A DNA stretch of 64,000 bases from Paucibacter_B soli (GTDB lineage Bacteria; Pseudomonadota; Gammaproteobacteria; Burkholderiales; Burkholderiaceae_C). Below the pieces are notes generated by a model. The model did not search any database. It was not told the origin of the DNA and saw only the letters and a list, made by a program, of their open reading frames with translations. The stretch lies in NCBI RefSeq assembly GCF_037482845.1, contig NZ_JBBHJW010000012.1:124001-188000 (forward strand), given 5' to 3'. Shown here one piece after another: positions 1 to 8,001 of the stretch. Position 1 is the first letter of the stretch. Every line of letters starts with the position of its first letter. The position numbers and the translations under genes were made by a program.

Positions 1-1146
1 AGCGCGCGCACCAATCTGCAGACCATCCTCGACAACCTCACCGCCGGCGTGATCGTGTTCGATGCCCGGCAGCGCATCGACACCGTCAACCCCGGTGCCA
101 CCCGCATCCTCAAGCTGCCGCTGGCGGCCTACCGCGGCCGGCAGCTGGACGAGGTGCCGCAGCTGGCGGCCTTTGCCAAGGCGGTCTGGCAGCGCTTTGA
201 GATGAATGCCGGCACCCAGCTGGGCGCCGAGGGCGCGGCCGAGCGCGACCATTGGCAGGAGGCCTTCGAGCTGCAGCTGGACCAGAGCCAGGACGTGCTA
301 ACCCTGCTGGTGCGAGGCGCCTCCTTGCCGCATGATGCGCGCCTGATGGTGTTCGACGATATCTCCGAGGTGGTCTCAGCCCAGCGTTCCCAGGCGTGGA
401 GCGAGGTGGCGCGCCGCCTGGCGCATGAGATCAAGAACCCGCTCACCCCCATCCAGCTCTCGGCCGAGCGCCTGCAGCACAAGCTCGAGGCCAAGCTCGA
501 GGGTGCCGACCAAGCCATGCTGGTGCGCTCGGTGGCCACCATCGTCAACCAGGTGCAGGCGATGAAGCAGCTGGTGAACGAGTTCCGCGATTACGCGCGC
601 CTGCCCGCCGCCAGCCTCAAGGGCCTGGACCTGAACGCGTTGGTGAGCGAGGTGCTGATGCTGTACGCGCCGGCCCAGGAAGCCGGCCGCCTGCATGCCG
701 AGCTGACGAGCGACCCACCCCTCATCAATGGCGACGCCACCCAGCTGCGCCAGGTCATCCACAACCTGGTGCAGAACGCGCTCGACGCCGTGAGCGAGCG
801 CCCCGACGGGCATGTAAGCGTGCGCACGCAGAAGGCTTTCAGCGATGCTGGCGAGCTGCGCGGCCTGCGTCTGCAAGTGACGGACAATGGCCCCGGTTTT
901 GCGGACAAGGTGCTCAAGAGGGCCTTCGAGCCTTACGTGACGACCAAGTCCAAGGGCACCGGCCTCGGACTGGCGGTGGTGAAGAAAATCGCAGATGAAC
1001 ATGGCGCGCGCATCCGCCTGGTGAATCTGCACAAGGAAGGCGACGAGGCGCTGCCGGTAGTGGGCGCTCAAGTTTCGTTATCATTTTCAAAACTCGCGAC
1101 TGCACCGAGCCCGGCCGAGACGCCAGAGACGCGCCGGCCCGCGTGA
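1..1146 (+). CDS. ntrY: NtrY-like sensor histidine kinase (5' end outside window)
   Basis: This is the C-terminal 381 residues of a membrane sensor kinase. The frame is open from base 1, so the gene starts upstream, and a GTG at 49 is internal. What remains is a PAS-like segment (about residues 1-115), a dimerisation/phosphoacceptor helix with RRLAHEIKNPLTP (phospho-His near visible residue 141), and an HATPase domain with the N box (HNLVQNALDA) and G boxes (DNGPGF, GTGLGLAVV). The HEIKNPLTP motif is typical of NtrY/NtrB kinases. The response-regulator gene follows after 13 bases, so the two form an operon. In the family NtrY responds to nitrogen or redox state; its signal here cannot be read because the periplasmic and membrane part is missing. 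Confidence 0.9.
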   Translation, partial: SARTNLQTILDNLTAGVIVFDARQRIDTVNPGATRILKLPLAAYRGRQLDEVPQLAAFAKAVWQRFEMNAGTQLGAEGAAERDHWQEAFELQLDQSQDVLTLLVRGASLPHDARLMVFDDISEVVSAQRSQAWSEVARRLAHEIKNPLTPIQLSAERLQHKLEAKLEGADQAMLVRSVATIVNQVQAMKQLVNEFRDYARLPAASLKGLDLNALVSEVLMLYAPAQEAGRLHAELTSDPPLINGDATQLRQVIHNLVQNALDAVSERPDGHVSVRTQKAFSDAGELRGLRLQVTDNGPGFADKVLKRAFEPYVTTKSKGTGLGLAVVKKIADEHGARIRLVNLHKEGDEALPVVGAQVSLSFSKLATAPSPAETPETRRPA

Positions 1147-1159
1147 ACAGTAGGCATAC

Positions 1160-1864
1160 ATGGCAACCATTCTTGTAGTCGACGACGAACTGGGCATTCG
1201 AGCCCTTCTGTCTGAAATCCTCTCCGACGAGGGGCACACCATCGAACTGGCGGAGAACGCCGCCCAGGCCCGCAGCGTGCGCGAGCGCATGCGTCCGGAC
1301 CTGGTGCTGCTGGACATCTGGATGCCCGATGTCGACGGCATCACCCTGCTCAAGGAGTGGGGCAGTTCGGGCCAGCTCTCGATGCCGGTGATCATGATGA
1401 GCGGCCACGGCACCATAGACACCGCGGTGGAAGCCACCAAGTTCGGCGCCATCGCCTTCCTGGAAAAACCCATCACCCTGCAGAAGCTCTTGCGTGCGGT
1501 GGAGCAGGCCCTGGTGAAGACCGCGCCGCGCCCCGCGCCCACGGTGACCATGGCCAGCTTCGAGCGCAGCGAGTTGGTGGGCGGCCTGCCCATCTCGCAT
1601 GCGCCCACCGGCCTGAGCGTCGCGCCCGTGGCCGTGCTACCGCCGCAGGGCCTGGCCTCCGAGCAGGTGTTCGAGCTGGACCGACCGCTGCGCGAGGCGC
1701 GCGATGCCTTCGAGAAGAGCTATTTCGAATTCCACCTCGCCAAGGAGAACGGCTCGATGACCCGCGTGGCCGAAAAAACCGGCCTCGAGCGCACCCATCT
1801 GTACCGCAAGCTCAAGCAGCTGGGTGTCGATCTCACAAGAAACAAGCGCAACAGCGGAATTTAG
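1160..1864 (+). CDS. NtrX-like response regulator lacking the AAA+ domain
   Basis: A 234-residue response regulator and partner of the kinase just upstream. Residues 1-120 are a receiver domain with the acidic pair DDE (8-10), phosphoacceptor D52 in LLDIWMPD, and conserved Thr/Ser and Lys sites (MSGHG, EKP). Residues about 190-230 form a Fis-type helix-turn-helix (GSMTRVAEKTGLERTHLYRKL), the DNA-binding end of NtrC/NtrX proteins. The central sigma-54-activating ATPase of classical NtrX (Walker A, GAFTGA) is absent; a linker of about 70 residues replaces it. It therefore probably binds DNA but cannot remodel sigma-54 polymerase. The ATG is preceded by a weak ribosome site. tRNA-Phe lies downstream. 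Confidence 0.85.
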   Translation: MATILVVDDELGIRALLSEILSDEGHTIELAENAAQARSVRERMRPDLVLLDIWMPDVDGITLLKEWGSSGQLSMPVIMMSGHGTIDTAVEATKFGAIAFLEKPITLQKLLRAVEQALVKTAPRPAPTVTMASFERSELVGGLPISHAPTGLSVAPVAVLPPQGLASEQVFELDRPLREARDAFEKSYFEFHLAKENGSMTRVAEKTGLERTHLYRKLKQLGVDLTRNKRNSGI

Positions 1865-1867
1865 TGC

Positions 1868-1873
1868 TACACT
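1868..1873 (+). promoter_or_regulatory. Possible -10 element of the tRNA-Phe promoter
   Basis: TACACT lies 59 bases before the mature tRNA start, just after the stop codon of the regulator gene. No good -35 hexamer is visible 16-18 bases upstream, so this is only a position-based guess. Confidence 0.25.
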
Positions 1874-1932
1874 CTCGGTCTTCGCTGATTTGAGCGGCTT
1901 GAAAAAGCCACCAAGCAGCGGCGACAAGACAA

Positions 1933-2008
1933 GGCCTGGTAGCTCAGTTGGTAGAGCAGCGGATTGAAAATCCGCGTGTCGGTGGTTCGATTCCGCCCCA
2001 GGCCACCA
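1933..2008 (+). tRNA. tRNA-Phe (anticodon GAA)
   Basis: A 76-base cloverleaf. The acceptor stem GGCCTGG pairs with CCAGGCC, followed by discriminator A and an encoded CCA end. The D arm is AGCTC-AGTTGGTA-GAGC. The anticodon arm GGATT-GAA-AATCC has loop TTGAAAA, so the anticodon is GAA for UUC/UUU. The T arm carries GGTTCGATTCC. The gene is single and is followed directly by an intrinsic terminator. Confidence 0.97.
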
Positions 2009-2013
2009 AACGC

Positions 2014-2046
2014 AAATGGCTCCCCTCGTGGGAGCCATTTTCGTTT
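2014..2046 (+). terminator. Intrinsic terminator of tRNA-Phe
   Basis: An 11-bp perfect stem (AAATGGCTCCC with GGGAGCCATTT) and a 5-base loop, followed by TCGTTT. Flanking AAACG and CGTTT can extend the stem. It begins six bases after the CCA end of the tRNA. Confidence 0.85.
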
Positions 2047-2081
2047 GGCGGTTCGCGGAGCGGATGAGAACCACGTTCGCT

Positions 2082-2146
2082 CTACGGCAGCCAGTGGCTG
2101 CCGTAGGACATCGCGCAGCGATGGTCCGAAGTGCCCGGGAGGGCAC
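2082..2146. repeat. Three consecutive hairpins downstream of tRNA-Phe
   Basis: Three inverted repeats sit end to end. CTACGGCAGCC/GGCTGCCGTAG (2082-2106) is an 11-bp perfect stem with a 3-base loop. GGAC-ATCGC/GCGAT-GGTCC (2106-2127) has a one-base bulge. GTGCCC/GGGCAC (2131-2146) has a 4-base loop. No U-tract follows, so these are not standard terminators. They may be a palindromic-repeat element or a structured RNA segment. No second copy was seen in this window. Confidence 0.5.
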
Positions 2147-2408
2147 GGAGGATGACTGATCGGCCCAAGCCGAGCAGTCACAATCCGCCCGGGTGGCAGG
2201 CGCGCAGCGGTGTTGGGCCAACACTCCCGCACTTAGGCGAGATCCCCACATCCCCACCCCCCGCGTCTTCAAGCTGTCATCAAGCCCGCCGACACTGGCG
2301 CCATGAACAGCAACAGCCACAGCATCCAGGCCCAGCACCTCCATCGGCTCCTGCAGACCACCCGGCAAGCCTGGTTGGTCAAGCCGCCGCGGCCGGTGCC
2401 AGGTCTTG
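2147..2408. other. Non-coding stretch with one doubtful small ORF
   Basis: I see no supported gene. A small plus-strand ORF runs from an ATG at 2303 to a stop at 2450-2452 (49 residues, starting MNSNSHSIQAQHLH) into the 3' end of the convergent lipoprotein gene. It has no clear ribosome site and could be a relic of a truncated gene. A CTGTCAT half-site about 30 bases upstream recalls one half of a Pho box, but the second half is poor. Confidence 0.3.
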
Positions 2409-2978
2409 TCAGTAGCGCAGCTCCAGCAGCTCCCGCAGCACGGCATTGATGCTCTTGCGCAGCGCGCCCTCGTTGGCCAGGCGCAGGCGCTCGTTCTGGT
2501 CCAGCATGGCGTCGCCGAACTCGGCCACATGCACGCTGCGCAGCTCGCGCTGGTAGAGCTTGTTGTTGTTGCCATTGCCGCCGCCGGCCTTGTCCAGCAG
2601 TTCGTAGGCCATCGTCAGCACCACGCGGGCGTCGCCTACCGCCACCACCGGTTGCTCCAGCGCGAGCAGCGCGGCGCGCAGCTCGTAGCGGCCGCCCTGC
2701 GGCTGCTGCGCCAGCATGCCGGCGGCCTTGAGCGATTCCTGCAAGGCCACGCGCAGCGCTTCGTCGCCGATCTTGGAGCCCCAGAGGCGGCCGGTCGGCT
2801 GGCCGCCCAGCACCTGGCCGAGCTGCACCTGCTGCTTGAGCGCCTCGGGCACCCAGCCGCGCAGCTGCAGGCCCTCGGCCACGCTCAGGCGCATGCCCTC
2901 GGGGTCGGCGGGCGTGCCGCAGCCGGTCAGCGCAAGACCTGACCCCAGCAGGGCCAGGAGTGATGTGCGGCGTTGCAT
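2409..2978 (-). CDS. Uncharacterised outer-membrane-type lipoprotein
   Basis: 189 residues with a lipoprotein signal peptide: basic MQRR, a hydrophobic core, and lipobox LTGC with the modified cysteine at residue 20. The mature part has no recognised domain. It contains a Gly/Asn-rich insertion (AGGGNGNNN) and ends in an amphipathic helix-like tail. The ATG at 2978 is chosen over an upstream in-frame ATG because AGGAG lies seven bases before it and the signal peptide then starts properly. It follows the amidase gene by 14 bases and is probably the last gene of the yhdP operon. A role in envelope upkeep alongside YhdP is plausible but only inferred. Confidence 0.7.
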   Translation of the reverse strand: MQRRTSLLALLGSGLALTGCGTPADPEGMRLSVAEGLQLRGWVPEALKQQVQLGQVLGGQPTGRLWGSKIGDEALRVALQESLKAAGMLAQQPQGGRYELRAALLALEQPVVAVGDARVVLTMAYELLDKAGGGNGNNNKLYQRELRSVHVAEFGDAMLDQNERLRLANEGALRKSINAVLRELLELRY

Positions 2979-2992
2979 GGCGTGCTCCTCGA

Positions 2993-3805
2993 TCAAAGTC
3001 GGCGGTGTTGCAGGGCCGGCAGCTGGGCGCGCAGGGCGGCCATGCGCGGCGCGTCCAACTCGGCGATGGCCAGGCCCTCGCCCTCAGGCAGGCAGGCGAG
3101 CACCTCGCCCCAGGGGTCGACGATCATGCTGTGGCCCCAGGTGCGGCGGCCGTTGGGATGCATGCCGCCCTGGGCCGGCGCGATCACATAGGCCAGGTTC
3201 TCCACAGCGCGGGCACGCAGCAGCAGCTCCCAATGCTTCTGCCCGGTGGTGTAGGTGAAGGCCGCCGGCACGGCCAGCAGGTCGCAGGGGTCACCCCCAC
3301 CCATGGCGCCCATGGCACGGTAAAGCTCGGGAAAGCGCAGGTCGTAGCAGACCGAGAGCCCGAGCTTGAGCGGCCCGGCCCGCAGCGTCACCGGCGCCTC
3401 GCCGGGCTCGAGCACGCGGCCCTCGTCATAGCGCTCGCGGCCGTTGTCGAAGCGAAACAGGTGCAGCTTGTCGTAGCGCGCGGCGCGGCTGCCGTCGGGC
3501 GCATAGACGCAGCAGGCATTGCGCACCTTGTCGGGCTGCGCGGTCCTGATCGGCAGGGTGCCGCCTATCACCCACAGGCCCAGCTCGCGCGCCGCCTGGG
3601 CGAGCATGGCCTGGATGGGGCCCTCGCCATCGACCTCGGCGATGGCCAATTTGTCGGTGTCGGCCGTGCCCATCAGGCAGAAGTACTCGGGCAGGGCCAC
3701 CAGCTCGGCGCCCTCGGCCCTGGCGGCCTCCATCCAGTGGCGCGCGCGCGCCAGATTGGCCGCCAGCTCGGGGCCCGAGACCATCTGTATCGCTGCCAGC
3801 TTCAT
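2993..3805 (-). CDS. Carbon-nitrogen hydrolase (nitrilase superfamily, Nit1/Nit2-like)
   Basis: 270 residues. The Glu-Lys-Cys triad of the nitrilase superfamily is visible: E40 in ALPEYF, K113 in RYDKLHLF and C153 in SVCYDLRFPELYR. These contexts match the Nit1/Nit2 branch, whose members remove amide groups from omega-amides or deaminated glutathione; the exact substrate cannot be read. It is cytoplasmic, with no signal peptide. The start ATG at 3805 overlaps the yhdP stop (ATGA), indicating translational coupling. Longer upstream ATGs lie inside yhdP and lack nitrilase similarity. A yhdP-nitrilase gene pair is, as far as I recall, common in beta- and gammaproteobacteria. Confidence 0.88.
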   Translation of the reverse strand: MKLAAIQMVSGPELAANLARARHWMEAARAEGAELVALPEYFCLMGTADTDKLAIAEVDGEGPIQAMLAQAARELGLWVIGGTLPIRTAQPDKVRNACCVYAPDGSRAARYDKLHLFRFDNGRERYDEGRVLEPGEAPVTLRAGPLKLGLSVCYDLRFPELYRAMGAMGGGDPCDLLAVPAAFTYTTGQKHWELLLRARAVENLAYVIAPAQGGMHPNGRRTWGHSMIVDPWGEVLACLPEGEGLAIAELDAPRMAALRAQLPALQHRRL

Positions 3806-6800
3806 GATGACGGTGCCACTCCTGAGGCCGCCTCCTCGGGCGGCTTGTTGCTGCGCTCGGACGACTTCTCGATGCGATCGACCTTGGGCGCATCCCAGTT
3901 CCCGGTGACATGGAATTCCTCCGTGCCGGCCGCCGCCATGGGCTTGCGCAACAGCCATTGGGCCAGGAAGGTGCCCAGGCCGATCGCCGGATTAATGGCC
4001 GCATAAGCCAGCGAAGCGCCACCCATATTGAGCTCGGGCACCACCAGCACGCGCAGGTCCTGGGTCTCGGCGGCGAGATCGGCCTGGCCCTCCATCAGCA
4101 CCGCCGCCTGCACGCCCACCATGCGCAGATTGCTGGTGTGCGCCACGCCCTTGGCAATGCGCAGGTCGCCGCCAAAGCTGTCGAACGCAAAGCCCTGCGA
4201 GAACACATCGCGGAAGTCCAGCAGCAGGCGGCGCGGCAGCGATTGCAGGCTCAGCACGCCCAGCAGCCGGCCCACCCCGGGCTCGGCCTGCAGGAACTGG
4301 CCGGCGTCCAGCGCCACATGCAGCTGGCCGCCCATGCTGGGGTAGTCGGGGCTCAGCGGCGAGCCCTGCCAGCCGAGCTGGCCGTTCAGCCTGCCCTTGC
4401 CGCCGCGCAGGATCTGCCCCTGGCCCAGGGCCTGCAGCAGCTTGCCGCCGTCGCTGACGTCCAGCTGCCAATCGAGCACGGTGCGGCGCTGGCTCTGTCC
4501 GGCGTCGGCCAGCCATTGCCCGGTGGCGTTGAACAGCGCGTCGGGGTGCTTGAGCTGCAGCTTGGCGAGCTTCCACTCGCGCGTCGGCCCCACCAGCTGG
4601 GCATCGACCTCCAGGCGGCCCAGCTTCTTGCCACGCAGCTCGAAGTCCTCCACCACGATGTCCAGGGCCGGCACGCTGCTGGGCTGCTTGTCCAGCAGCT
4701 GCAGCACCGAGTCGGCCTCGCTCTTGGGCAGGGCCAGGCGGCCCAGACGGGCGTAGACGCGGCCGGGCTGGCCGGCGCGCGCCTGGCGCAGCTCCAGGTA
4801 GCCGCTCAGCTGTTCGGCATCGATGGTGGCGCGCCAGCCGTTCTGCTCGGGCGCGCGGCTCAGGCCCGCCACCAGGCGCGTGATCTGGCGGCCCGCGGCC
4901 TTGAAGCTCTGCGCGCGCAGGGCCAGCTGGCTGGGCGCGTAGCCGCTGTCGATGTTCTCCAGGCTCACCGGGCCGAGCAGGCGCTGCGCGCTGGCGAGCC
5001 AGGCGTCGGCATCGAAACTGGCCAGATTGGCCTGCAGCTGCACGCCGCTGGGTGGCAGGGGTGGCAGGTTGTCCTGCACGCTCAGCGCGCCGCGCAAGAC
5101 CTGCGCGCTCTCGCCACCCAGCTCGCGCAGGTAATGGGCCTGCAGCTGGTTGCCCAGCTCCAGGCGCAGCTCGTCGCGCATGGCGCCGTCATTCGCATTG
5201 CCCGGCAACAGGCGCGATTGCAGGCGCAGGCTGAGCGTGCTGTCGGCCTCCTTGCGCAGCGGCGCCGGCAGCTCCAGCGCCAGGCCCTGCAGCGAGCTGC
5301 CGAGGCTGAACTCGGTCTGGCCCCTGACAAAGCCCAGCTCCAGCTTGTAGCCGGTCGAGCCGCTCATGAACTGGGCCAGGCGGCTGGGCAGGCCCAGCTC
5401 GCTGGCGCGCCGCAGCGCCTCGGCGCTGAACTGCCCCTGGGCACTGAAGCGCAGGCTGCCGTCGGCCTGGCTGCCGCCCTCGAACAGGGTCTCGCCGCCC
5501 AGCACGCGTGCGCCGGCGGCCTGCAGCTGCACGCCCTTGCGGTCGAAGTCGATGCGCGCGCGCGTGTTGGCAAACAGCGGCGCATCGGGCCGCAGGCGCA
5601 GCTCGTTGCCGACCAGCAAGACCTGACCCTTGACGCTGGACTTGCTGGCGTCCAGCAGCGGAATCTTCAGGCCCAGCTTGAGGTTGGCGTTGCCGCTGGC
5701 GCTGGCGGCGTCCAGGCCATGCGAGGTCCATTCCGACAGCGGCGAGCTGCGCATGAAGCGCAGCAGCTCGGCCAGCGGGCCGCGGCCCTGGCCGTCCATC
5801 TCCAGCTGGGCCTGGTGCGCCAGCGTCGGGATGCCGCCGTTCACATTGAAGAGCTCGTAGCCCAGCACCTTGGCGCGGCCCTTGCGGATCCACATGCTGC
5901 CGCGCTCGAAGATCAGCTCGGCATTGAGCTGCTCCATCACCGGCCAGGGCGAGTTGTAGGCGGGGCTTTGCTCGGTGGCGGCGTGGCTGGGTACATAGGC
6001 CAGCTCCACATCTTTCACCTGGGTGCTGATGCGGAAAATGCCGCCGCCTGCCGCACGCGGGCCGTCGAAGGGAAAGTCCGCCAGGTCGCCGCGCACGCGT
6101 GCCTGCACCTGCTGCGCCTCGCCGCCGCGGATGGCATCGCGCACATAGCCGCGCGCGGTCTCGCCCACCACCAGCGGCAGGTAGCGCACCACGCGCCGCG
6201 CGGGCGCCTGGTCGATGCGTCCGGTCAGATCGAGGCTGCCGGGCAGGCGCGCGCCGCGGCCGCTGCCGGGCTTGCTGCCGGTGCGCCAGCTGGCCTCGAA
6301 CTCGCCTTTTAAATCCTCGTTCTGCAGGCGCAGCTCGCTGACGCGCAGCTCCACCTGGGGCGGGCCGCCGTCCTTGCGCGTCGTCTCGATGCGCCAGTCG
6401 AGCCCGGCGCTGAGCGTCTGCAGGGGGATGCGCGGCTCCTCGAACACGCCGGGAAATTCCAGCATGCCGTCGCGTATCGCCAGCCGCGCCGTGCCGCCCT
6501 TCTCGGTGGCGTCGAACTGCAGCTGGGCGCCGGACAGGCCCGGGCGGGCTGCACTGTGCGCATCGGCGGGCACGCCGGCGGCCAGGCTCAGCTGGTCCAG
6601 CGCCCCCTTGATGCGGTAGCTCTGCGGCGCCTCGGGCGAGCCCTCCCAGCGCGCGCTGAAGGCGCTGACGCGGCCGCTGGGCGCCATCTGCTGCGCCAGC
6701 TGGTGCGCGGCCGGCGGCACCGGCAGGCGCGCCATGATGCGCGCGGCCAGGCCCAGGTCCATCTGCTGGGCCGTCAGCTCGCCGCCCAGCAGCTCGCCCA

Positions 6801-7899
6801 GTTCGGCGCCCAGCACCTGGGAGGCCTGGCGCGTGCGCAGCGAGAGCGACCAGTCCGAGCGCGGCCACACCAGGCCCTCGCCATCCTCGAAACCGAGCTG
6901 GCGCGCGCTGAAGCTGAGGCCTTGCGCATTGCGCTGCATGGCGAGCCGGCCGGCGATCTGGGCCAGCTCCAGCGCCTCGATGCGCTTGCCCAGCTTGAGC
7001 TTAACGGCGCGCAGCCCCAGATCGAGGGTGGCGGCCTGGCTCTGGCCCTGCTTGATCTCCAGCCAGGCGCGCAGCGCGCCATCGCCCTCGCTGAGTTCGA
7101 AGGGCAGGTCCAGGTAGCGGCGCAGCTCGCGCACATCGGCGCGGGGCAGGTCGGCGAACAGCGAGCCGCTCCAATGCTGCAGATCGCCGGGGCGCTTGAG
7201 CAGCGACTGGGTGAACTGGCCGCGCAGCGAGAGCCGCTCGCCCCAGGCCGGCGGGGGCGTGGCGTCGAGCCGCAGCTCATGGCGGCGCAGGCCGTTGCGC
7301 AGCACCAGGTCCACGCGCGCGAGCTCCAGCGGCGGCGCCTGCCGCGCCTCGTCGATCCAGCGCACGCGGCCGTTCAGGATCACGAACTCATGCTGGACGA
7401 AGAACCAGTCGGCCAGATCGCCGCCGGCCTCGGCGCGCTCGGCCTCGTCCACGCTCAGGCCGGCCACGAAGATGCGGCCCTGGGCGTCGCGCCGCACCAC
7501 CATCTCGGGGGCGTCGATCAGCAGCTGCTCGAAGCGCAGCTCCAGCGCCAGCAGCGAGCGCGCCGAGAGCGCCGCCGCCACGCGCGGCAGGCGCAGGGCC
7601 TCGCGGCCATGCTGGTCGATGAGGCGCACATCGCGCATTTCCAGCGCCGGTATCCAGCCGCCCGAGCGCACCTCGATCTGGCCGATCTGCAGGTTCAAAC
7701 CCAGCGATTTGGAGGCCTGTCGCGCCAGTGCGGGGCGCCATTCATCGATGTGCGGCAGAATCGCCCAGTGCAAAACCAGCCAGGCCAGCAGCACCAGGCT
7801 CCATGCCAGCAGCACCAAGGCCACGGCCCATCCGGCGCAGCGGCGGGCCCAGCGGGCGGGGCGTTTGGCGGCGGCGAAGACGGTGGCTAGCAAGGACAT
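3802..7899 (-). CDS. yhdP: YhdP-family AsmA-like envelope protein
   Basis: 1365 residues, the usual size of this giant family. A short basic N-terminus leads into one transmembrane helix (about residues 20-45, rich in Leu/Ala/Trp), followed by a very long periplasmic region of repeated beta-rich segments. The C-terminal AsmA-like domain includes a GMASLAYAAINPAIGLGTFLAQ-type motif near the end (here GGASLAYAAINP). Family members bridge the inner and outer membranes and are implicated in moving phospholipid outward. The ATG at 7899 was chosen because the helix then begins at a normal distance; an upstream ATG adds 11 residues. It diverges from glnE across about 100 bases holding both promoters, and its stop overlaps the amidase start. 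Confidence 0.88.
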   Translation of the reverse strand: MSLLATVFAAAKRPARWARRCAGWAVALVLLAWSLVLLAWLVLHWAILPHIDEWRPALARQASKSLGLNLQIGQIEVRSGGWIPALEMRDVRLIDQHGREALRLPRVAAALSARSLLALELRFEQLLIDAPEMVVRRDAQGRIFVAGLSVDEAERAEAGGDLADWFFVQHEFVILNGRVRWIDEARQAPPLELARVDLVLRNGLRRHELRLDATPPPAWGERLSLRGQFTQSLLKRPGDLQHWSGSLFADLPRADVRELRRYLDLPFELSEGDGALRAWLEIKQGQSQAATLDLGLRAVKLKLGKRIEALELAQIAGRLAMQRNAQGLSFSARQLGFEDGEGLVWPRSDWSLSLRTRQASQVLGAELGELLGGELTAQQMDLGLAARIMARLPVPPAAHQLAQQMAPSGRVSAFSARWEGSPEAPQSYRIKGALDQLSLAAGVPADAHSAARPGLSGAQLQFDATEKGGTARLAIRDGMLEFPGVFEEPRIPLQTLSAGLDWRIETTRKDGGPPQVELRVSELRLQNEDLKGEFEASWRTGSKPGSGRGARLPGSLDLTGRIDQAPARRVVRYLPLVVGETARGYVRDAIRGGEAQQVQARVRGDLADFPFDGPRAAGGGIFRISTQVKDVELAYVPSHAATEQSPAYNSPWPVMEQLNAELIFERGSMWIRKGRAKVLGYELFNVNGGIPTLAHQAQLEMDGQGRGPLAELLRFMRSSPLSEWTSHGLDAASASGNANLKLGLKIPLLDASKSSVKGQVLLVGNELRLRPDAPLFANTRARIDFDRKGVQLQAAGARVLGGETLFEGGSQADGSLRFSAQGQFSAEALRRASELGLPSRLAQFMSGSTGYKLELGFVRGQTEFSLGSSLQGLALELPAPLRKEADSTLSLRLQSRLLPGNANDGAMRDELRLELGNQLQAHYLRELGGESAQVLRGALSVQDNLPPLPPSGVQLQANLASFDADAWLASAQRLLGPVSLENIDSGYAPSQLALRAQSFKAAGRQITRLVAGLSRAPEQNGWRATIDAEQLSGYLELRQARAGQPGRVYARLGRLALPKSEADSVLQLLDKQPSSVPALDIVVEDFELRGKKLGRLEVDAQLVGPTREWKLAKLQLKHPDALFNATGQWLADAGQSQRRTVLDWQLDVSDGGKLLQALGQGQILRGGKGRLNGQLGWQGSPLSPDYPSMGGQLHVALDAGQFLQAEPGVGRLLGVLSLQSLPRRLLLDFRDVFSQGFAFDSFGGDLRIAKGVAHTSNLRMVGVQAAVLMEGQADLAAETQDLRVLVVPELNMGGASLAYAAINPAIGLGTFLAQWLLRKPMAAAGTEEFHVTGNWDAPKVDRIEKSSERSNKPPEEAASGVAPSS

Positions 7900-8001
7900 G
7901 TAGAAGGCAGGCGCTCGCGAGCGCGTGCACACAGGATGAGAAACGATGACACTCGCAAAGCCTCAGGATCGCAGCGAATCTAGCACAGGCCACCCTGCCC
8001 C

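Noticed and set aside
2260..2302. Pho box upstream of the small ORF at 2303
   Set aside because: Only one CTGTCAT half-site fits; the second at the required 4-base spacing does not.
3910..6312. 800-residue plus-strand ORF opposite yhdP
   Set aside because: Antisense shadow with Gln/Ala/His bias; yhdP has family-level motifs and the operon logic supports the minus strand.
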